This document shows, in pieces, positions 32,807 to 41,800 of a DNA stretch of 64,000 nucleotides. Origin of the DNA: JAWLHK01 sp041690355 [NCBI: bacterium] (GTDB taxonomy: Bacteria; J088; JAWLBW01). The notes below the pieces were generated by a model. That model was not told where the DNA came from. It saw only the letters and a program-made list of their open reading frames with translations, and made no database searches. Position 1 is the first letter of the stretch. Each line of letters opens with the position of its first letter. Location of the stretch: contig JAWLHK010000006.1 of the NCBI GenBank assembly GCA_041690355.1, positions 192,116 to 256,115 of the forward strand, read 5' to 3'. Both the position numbers and the translations under genes were made by a program.

Positions 32807-35800
32807 ATGGCACCAGCGAAGGCTACGGCGCGGCTTCTGACCGGCGCGTTGCTCTTTTTTCTTTCAGCCGCTTGCGGCGGCGGCGAGCCGGGCGGGCTTG
32901 CCTTCAGGGCACATTTTCCCGACCACGTGTCTTTCGGAGATACCCGCGGCGACCTCCGGCCCGCGGCGTACCGTACGGCGGGCTACGACACCGCGGTGAC
33001 GCTGTCGACGGTTCGCGTCCTGCTTGCGCGCGACGGAGCCGTCGTCAAGACCGAGACCTTCAGCGCCGCCGCTCGCGAGGCCGAACTCATCGGCATCGAA
33101 CCGGGCATGTACCAGGTGACCGTCGAGGGGCTCGTGGGGGCAACCGTCGTGGTGCGCGATCGGAAAAACGGCATTCACGTTCCGTCGGCCACGGTCGCAG
33201 ACGCGGGTGAGTTCTTTCTGAGCCCCGTGAAGCCGCGCCGCCCCGTCCTGAGCGCATACCCCGCTCCGATCACGAACCAGGCCGCACTGGTTCTCGAAGG
33301 GACGAAGGAGATGTACACCGGCGTCTCGCTCGGAGGCCGTACGGTGGTGGCGCCCGATGAGAAGAAAACCTTCCGCCACGACGTCCGGCTGGCCGAGGGG
33401 GCCAACGCGCTGGTTCTCGCGGCCGTGAACCGTCTCGACGAGCCCGGTGAGACGCTCGCGCTGAACGTCACGCTCGATACCCAGCCGCCGGCTATCTCCC
33501 TGCTTCACCTGTCCAACTCGGCGACTGCCGTCAGCACGACGGCCGTCACGCTCGAACTGCGCGCCGAAGGGGCCAGCGCGATGAAGCTGAGCGAGTCGAC
33601 GGACTTCACGGGGGCCGTCTGGCAACCGTTCAGCGCGGCGCCCCGGTTCACGCTGTCGGCGACGCCGGGGTTGAAGACGATCTATGCCCTCGTGCGGGAT
33701 CGCGCCGGCAACGTGAGCGAGCGGCAGAGCCTCGTGGTCACCTACGATACGACCCCTCCGCCGGCGCCGCAGGTCGGCATGGCCGGCGGGGCCGTCTACT
33801 CCCGCACGCGCACCGTCGTTCTTCAGGTTGCGGCTGCCGGGGCGACCGAGGTGCTCGTGCAGGAGGCGGGTACTGCGGCGGGCGCCTGGCAGGCGCTTGC
33901 GACCCAGGTCCCCTTCACGGTGTCGGCCGGCGACGGCCCGAAATCGCTGCTCGTGCGCGTGCGCGACGCCGCCGGAAACATCTCGCAGGCCTCGGGGGTC
34001 GAGGTCACGCTCGACGCAACTCCGCCGTCGACGCCGGGAGCGCCTGTTTTCAACGCCAATCCCGTGACGGGCCCGGTGTCGTTCTCCTGGACGCCGGCAA
34101 CCGACGTGACGTCTGGCGTGAAACAATACGTCTATCAGTACAGTGCCGACGGGGGATCGGTCTGGGGAGGCAACCTCGTCGCCGTCGGTACGTCGGCGGG
34201 GATCGTGCTCGATTTCTCCGGCACCTATCTTTTCCGCGTCGCCGCGGTTGACTTCGCGGGAAGTACGGGTCCGTGGTCTGTGAATTCGGTGCCCCTCGTC
34301 GTGTCCGATTCGGCGCCAACCGCGCCGGGGACGCCGACGTTCGCCGCCAACCCGGTCAGCGGACCGACCATCGTTTCGTGGACGGCCGCCACGGATCCGG
34401 GATCGAACATCGAGCTCTATCAGCTCGAGACCAGTATCGACGGCGGCACCACCTGGCAGCTAGTGCTGACCACGGCGTCCACGAGCGGCCAACTCACCCC
34501 GGAAGTGGAGGGGACCCTTCTCGTTCGGGTCCGTGCGATCAACGCGCTCGCCGTAAGCGGCCCCTATTCCACGGAAGCCGCGTTGACGGTAGACCTGACG
34601 CCGCCGGTTCTGGAGTCGATCAGCATTGGTGGAGGCGGTTTCACCAATGTTCCGCTGATCACGGTCACGCTCCCGGCATTCCAGGCGCTTGAATATCAGC
34701 TCTCCGAAGACCCGGCCTTTGCGGGCGCGGTCTGGGCGGCATTCGATCCGAGCCCTGCATTCAACCTTGCGCCGGGGGATGGAAGCCGCACGGTCTATGC
34801 CCGGGTACGCGATGCGGTGGGCCATGTCTCGACCGTGCAGAGCGCATCCGTGGTGCTCGATACGCTCTCTCCGGGGGCGCCTGTCGGCCCGTCCTTCAGC
34901 GCGAATCCGGTCTCCGAGTCCGTGCAGATCAACTGGAGCGTGGTCACTGATTCAGGCAGCGGCGTCGAGCAGTACCTGGTCGAGGAGTCGACCGATGGGG
35001 TCACGTTCGGGTCGACCCTGGCCGTAACCGGTCCCACGGCGGATATCTTTTATTTCCTCACCTCGCAGACCCTCTATTACCGCGTCCAGGCGGTTGATCG
35101 TGCGGGGAACGCCGGATCGTGGTCGACGGTCATCGGGCCTTTGACCGTCGATCGCTCGCCTCCGTCGGCTCCGGGAGTACCGGCACTTTCGACGACGCTC
35201 ACGAATACGTCGGTCTCGTTGACCTGGGACCCGGCCGTCGATGTCGACACGGCGATCGTGAGCTACGATATCGAAAAGACTGTCGACGGCGGCGCGACAT
35301 GGTTTCCCCTCGGTTCGACGGCAGGGACGTCGTTCACCTATTCCGTTTCCGTACCCGGCCAGCTCCAGTTCCGCGTCCGCGCGCGCGATCAGGTCGGCCA
35401 CGTGGGCGCCTATTCCACAAGTTCGGCCCCTCTTGCCGTGGATTTGACGGATCCGGTCGTGAGCCTGTTCGAAATCAACGGCACCCCGGCTTTCGTCGGC
35501 ATGCTGTCGGTCGACCTGAACATGGACGCAAGCGACGACACGGGGGTCGAACAGTTCGAGATTGCCAACGACGCCGGCTTTCAGTTCGCGCAGGCCGTGT
35601 CTTATCAGACCAGCTACCTGGGATGGGCACTGGGTGGCGGCGATGGTGTCCAGACCATCTATCTTCGCGCCCGCGACGGCGCCGGTAATTACTCGGCGGT
35701 GGTCAGCACCACGACGATTCTCGATACGACGCCCCCCGCGTCCGTCGCCAACATAGGTTTTTCTGCCAATCCGGTTTCTGACACGGTGACCCTGACCTGG

Positions 35801-38800
35801 AGCGGCGGTAGCGACACCGGCTCCGGATTCGCGAGCTTCAACGTCGAGCGCAGCGACGACGGGGGAGCCACCTGGGGACTCTTCGGCGTTCCGACGACCC
35901 CCAGCTTTCTCGAAGAGGCCATGGTAGACGGCGACTATACATACCGGATCGCCGCCGAAGACGCCGTCGGCAACGTGGGTGCGCCGTCCTTGTCGGGATT
36001 GCTGGTGGTCGACACCCTCGAGCCCGTATTTTCAGGCGCCGTCTCTTTCTCCAGCAATCCGGTCACAGGCAGCGTACAGCTCGTCTGGCCGAGCGCGAGC
36101 GACGATCGCGGCACGATTGCCGGATACGATGTGGGGCGCTCCGCCGACGGCGGCGCGACCTGGGTCTATGTTGCCCGCGACCTCGCCGGTACGAGCTACA
36201 TCGATACGGGTATCCCCGCCGGCGAATACATGTACCGGATCCGCGCCCGCGACCCGGCCGGTAACGGAACCTATCTCCTTTCGGGTCTGTTGACGGCCGA
36301 CGACGGCCCCCCGCCGGCCCCGGATGCGCCGGTTGCCAGCGCGACGGTCACGAACTCCCCGATGATCACCGTCTCCTGGAATGCGGTAACCGACCCCACC
36401 GGAATCGCCAACTACGATGTCGAGCAGACGAGCGACGGGGGGTCGATCTGGAATCCGGTGACGACGACTGCGTCTGCTTCGATCATGACGACCCTCACCG
36501 ACGGCGTCTACGGGTTCAGAGTCAGGGCCCGGGACAACAGTGGGCAGGTCTCTGCCTGGTCATCTCCCAGTGCCACCGTGACCGTCGACACCCAGATGCC
36601 TGATGTGGTTATCGATGCCCCGCTGCCCGCGACCTGGTACGGCGCCGGACTCATGGCTTCGGGCACCGCGACCGACTTTGGTTCCGCGGGGCTCACCGAG
36701 GTCGCCTACGCGGTTTTCGACGGCGCTCTCTACTATGACGGCACAGGATTTTCGTCGGGAACCCCCGTCTGGCTTCCGGCGGCGGGGCTCGCTTCCTGGA
36801 CTGCCGACCTGAGCCTGCTGCCCCCGGGCAGCTATACGCTCGAGGCGCAGGCCACCGACGCCGCGGGCAATCTTTCGCTCGTGGCCCAGGTTTCGTTCGG
36901 GATCGACGCCGCGCCGCCGACCTGCGGCGTCTGCGCGACGCTGACCGGCGACGCCGACACCTATGCCACCACGTCGGCCGTCACGCTCGCCAGCGACGTG
37001 GTCGACGATACGACGCTCGAGGCCATGGTCACCGGCGACATCGCCGACGCGTTTGCGGGCACCTGGGTTGCCTGGGAAGGCACCTTGGGCCTGACCCTGA
37101 CGGCGGGCGAGGGGACCAAGTTCGTCGACGTCAGCTTCCGCGATCAGGCGGGCAATCTCTCGGGACCTCACTCGACTTCGATTACCTTCGACGAGACGCC
37201 GCCGACCGCCCCTGAAGCCTTGAGCTTCACGGCGAATCCGGCAGGGGCGAGCTATTCCGTTCTCTGGTCGGCCTCGGACGGCAGCTGGCTTCCGGTTGCC
37301 GACTATGAGGTGGAACGCAGCGTCGACGGAGGCGCTTCGTGGACCCCGCTGGGAACCGTGGTTCCCACGCAGTACGACGAAACCGGTATGGCGCACGGCA
37401 CGTACGTCTATCGGGTGCGGGCCCGAGACACCCTGAGCCGATACTCGGCATTCTCCCTGCCGGCGACCGTCTCGGTCGATCTGCAGCCGCCGGCCGTGAC
37501 GATGTTCGATCCCTATCCGCAATCCTACTCGTTCGCCCCCACGGTGACGGGTACGGCGCAGGATGAAAGCGCGCTGGGCGTGATGCAGGTCGAGGTCAAC
37601 CTCAGCAACGGCAGCCTGTTCTGGGATGGGGCGGCTTTCACATCGCCGGGCATCGTCTGGCTTGCGGCTTCGGGCGCCGAATCCTGGTCCTGGCCACTGC
37701 CGGGACTGGCTGACGGCACGTATTTCGTCGAGGCGCGGGCCACCGACTACGCCAACAACATCGGCGCCCAGAGCGGGCCGCGGCCGTTCACGATTGACAC
37801 CCTGACCCCCGCCTGCTCTTTCTGCGTGGCCGTCGAGCCCATGAAGGGGAATTATCCCTTCGCTACCGAAACAGCGGTCAACCTGCACTTCGATGTTTCG
37901 GGTGAAACCGGCCCGGTCGAAATGCGCATTACGGGGGATGTCACCGATCCGTGGGCCGGGACGTGGGTACCATACGCCTCGCCGGTTTCGGCCATGCTGA
38001 CGGCCGGTGACGGTGTCAAGACCGTCTATGCGGAATTCCGCGACGCGGCCTTCAATGCGACCGGCGTCTACTTCGACAGCGTGACGCTCGATACCGCCGG
38101 CCCCAGCCTTTTCGGCATTACCCTCGCGGGCGGCGCGGTGGCCGTGAGCGAACCAACGATTTCGCTCGCGCTGAGCGACAGCGGCGGCGCGGCGCTCCTG
38201 GCCGTCACCGGTGAAACCGTTGAGTTCCAGATTCGACCCTATGCGCCGTTCACGACGACGACGCTCGCCTATGCTTCGGCCGCGACGTTCTACAATAGCG
38301 GCCAGGCCGAGCTCATTTATGATGGCGTTCTCCAGAGCGACGGCAAGCTGGTCGTCGCCGGCTCGCGCTACAACGGCGCCGACGGTGACATGCTTCTCGC
38401 CCGCTTCACCCCGAACGGCACGCTGGACGCAGGCTTCGGTGCCGGGGGCATCGTCAGCCTCGACATCGGCGGCACCAATGCGGCCGACTACGCTTATGCC
38501 GTCACCGTGCAGACCGACGGCAGAATCGTCGTCGCCGGTTCGAGCGGCCCCTCGGCCTTCGTCGCCCGCTTCACGCAGAACGGCTCGCTCGACACGCTCT
38601 TCAGCGGTGACGGCAAGCATTTCCAGAACGGCGGCATCTCGAGCTACTTCTCGGCCGTCCAGGTGCAGGCAGACGGCCGGATTCTCGCGGCCGGCACCAA
38701 CGTGCTCGCCAGCAACGAGAACGTCTATCTCATGCGCTTCAACACCGACGGCACCCCCGACAACGCGTTTGGCTCGCTCGGGATCGCCGAAGTCGATCTG

Positions 38801-41800
38801 TCACCCTCGAGCATCGACCGCGCCTACGGCCTCGCCCTGCAGGCCGACGGCCGGATCGTCATCGCCGGCCGTCTCGACGCCGGCACCTCGTTCGTGGCGC
38901 GCCTGCAGAGCGGCGGCGCGCTCGACACGTCGTTCAACGGCACGGGCGTCGCGACCATGAATCCGGGCGGGCAGAGCCTCTTCAACGAAGTGGCCGTTCA
39001 GGATGATGGATTCATCGTGGCGGTCGGACAGGCGCAGCCCGCGACGCAGTTCGATGCGACCGTCGCGCGCTTTACCCCCGAAGGCGGGCCCGACAACGGA
39101 TTCGCCGACAACGGCCTTTTCATCCACCCGTTTTCGGCGGCCGCCGATTATGCCGTAGACCTCTCCATCGACGAAAAGGGTATTGTCGTGGCCGGCTATG
39201 GTTACGGAAACGGAAACGACGATTACTTGGTCTTCCGCCTGCGGCCGAACGGGCAGCTCGATGACAAATTCGGGACGCAGGGTCACAGGTGGGCCGACAT
39301 GTCGGGGGGCACCGACAACGCCCGCGCCATGGTGCGGCTTGCCGACGGCCGCATGGCGCTCATCGGCGACGCAGCCGTTTCGGGGAACCAGGACCTGGTC
39401 ATCGCCCAACTGCTCCCCGACGGCCGCCCCGACGGCAGCTACGGAATGGCGTCTGACAGTCTGAAGACAGTCTGGGTGCGCATCGCCGATGAGGCGGGCA
39501 ACTGGAGCGACCCGGTCAGCGCGGCCATCGATCTGGATCGGGCGCCTCCGGGGGGCGGTATCGCGCTTCCCGCGTCGGCTACGGATGCGCTCGTCAGCGT
39601 CAATCTGCTCGCCACCGACGCGAACGGACCGATTGAAATGATGCTGAGCGGCGATATCACGGATCCCTTCCGCAATACGTGGATCGGGTATCAGAGTAAC
39701 ATCACGCTGACCACCACGGCCGGGCGCGGCACGAAGACCGTGACGGTGCGCTTCCGCGACGCTCTGGGCAACACGGGGCCGGTGAAATCGGATTCGACGC
39801 TGCTCGATGTGCCCGAAAGCTATACGCTCGGGGTCACGTCGGGCACGGGCAACGAGGTCGTGCTCATCTCGGGCGCGGGTTATGGCGCTCTCCAGGGAAC
39901 CGGCTATGTCGACATCGGCGGCTTTTCGGCCATCATCAACAGCTGGTCCGACACGACCATCGAATTTCTGGTTCCCGAGGGCGTTCCTGCGGGTCCGCGC
40001 GATGTGATGGTCGTGCGCGATGACGGCCTCGATGCCAATCTGCTCCCGTTCGACGTACGCCCCTCAATCATTTCCGACCTTTCGGGGGTGGTCACGGGCG
40101 GCGATACCTTCGTGGCCAGCGGGACCAACTTCGAAGCCGGACTCACCGCGACCCTGGATGGAAATCCGGTTTCCATCAGCGCGGTATACTCGAACGAATT
40201 CCACGTCACCGTCGACACCGCACAGGAGCCGGGTTCGTGGCCCCTCGTCGCCACGGTAAACGGCCGGGAGTCGAACCCCTACTTCATCGCGATTCGCCCG
40301 AACATCGTGTCGCTCGACCTTTCGTCGGCCGCGGGCGGCGACGTCGTGACCATTACCGGGCACAACTTTGGTGCCGCGCTCGGCACAGTCCTGGTCGACG
40401 CTGCGCCCGTTGTCGCCTCCTATTGGGACAATACGACCATCACATTCACCCTGCCCAACGAGACGAACCCGGGCAGCCGGGTCGTCATGGTCGAAGCGGG
40501 GGGCGAGCAGAGCAACACCTGGGGTCTCAACGTCGCCATGACGCTGGTGAGCGCGCTGCCCAACTTCGCATCGGGCAATGAACAGATCGCCATCTCGGGC
40601 GCCAACTTCGGCGCCACGCAGGGAACGGTCGAGTTCGACGGTTCACCGCTTTCGATCGTCAGCTGGACGAGCACGGTCATCGAAGCGCTGTTGCCGCCGG
40701 AGCCCGAGGCCGGACCGGGCACACTCTCGGTGACCGAAGGCTATGCGTTTTCGACGACGTCGATGGCCTACACGATGGCGGCCCGCATCACCGAGGTAAC
40801 CCCGGTGACGGTCACCCCCGACGACATGATTGTCATTCGCGGCACCAACTTCGGCGCCGTGCAGGGTGCGAACACAGTCGACGTCGGAGGAATCTCGGCC
40901 GGCATCCTTTTCTGGGGCACTCGTGAAATTCAGGCCACGGTGCCGAACGGTATCCAGCCGGGTACCCGGTTCGTTTCGGTCGACGTTGCGGGCGCGCCTT
41001 CGAACACGGTGGCCCTGACCGTCAAACCCGAGGTCAACTATGTCTCGCCCGGTCCGGGCGCGACGGGCGGCGAAAACATCACGATCTCGGGTGCGGCTTT
41101 CGGAGATGTAATGGGTTCGGTTACCGTCGGCGGCATTTCCGCTCCGGTAGCTTCATGGTCGAACTACAGCATCAGTGCGACCGTGCCGACCAGCGTCGCG
41201 GCCGGCTGGCGTGACGTGGTCGTGACCGCGGCCGGGCAGGCGAGCCCGCCGTGGTCGTATGCCATCAAGCCGGGGGTGACGGCGCTTTCGCCCGCGACCG
41301 GCCCCGTGGGGACCGTCGTGCAGATTCTCGGCCACAACTTCGGGCCCCCGGTCACCGGAAACGCGGTCGAAATCTATGGCGTGTCGGTGACGCCGGATAC
41401 GTGGACAGACACGCAGATCACGTTCACGGTGCCGCCGCTGCCCAACGGTCTCGCTTCGGTGGCCGTCATCGTCGATTTCCAATACAGCCAGTACCTGAAC
41501 TTCAACGTCGTGCCCGGCGTACCGGTCATCGACTCGGCGCCGGCAACGTCTCAACCGAATGACACGGTCATCATTCTGGGCTCGCATTTCGGCGACTTCC
41601 AGGGCGACAGTCAGGTCTTCTTCGGGGGGAGCCAGGCGTTCGTGAACTCGTGGAGCGATACGAGTCTCGAAGTCGTCATGCCTCCCTACGCCGCCCCCGG
41701 CACGCTCGAAGTCTGGGTGCGCACGGCCGGCGGAGAGTCGAACCGGGTGCCGCTTGAACATCAGCGCCCGTGGATCGATCATCGCTATCCGCTGCACGTT

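Noticed and set aside
36560-38620. 686-residue minus-strand ORF inside the giant lipoprotein gene
   Set aside because: Antisense to conserved Ig/FN3 repeats; its own composition is Arg/Gly-rich and unstructured.
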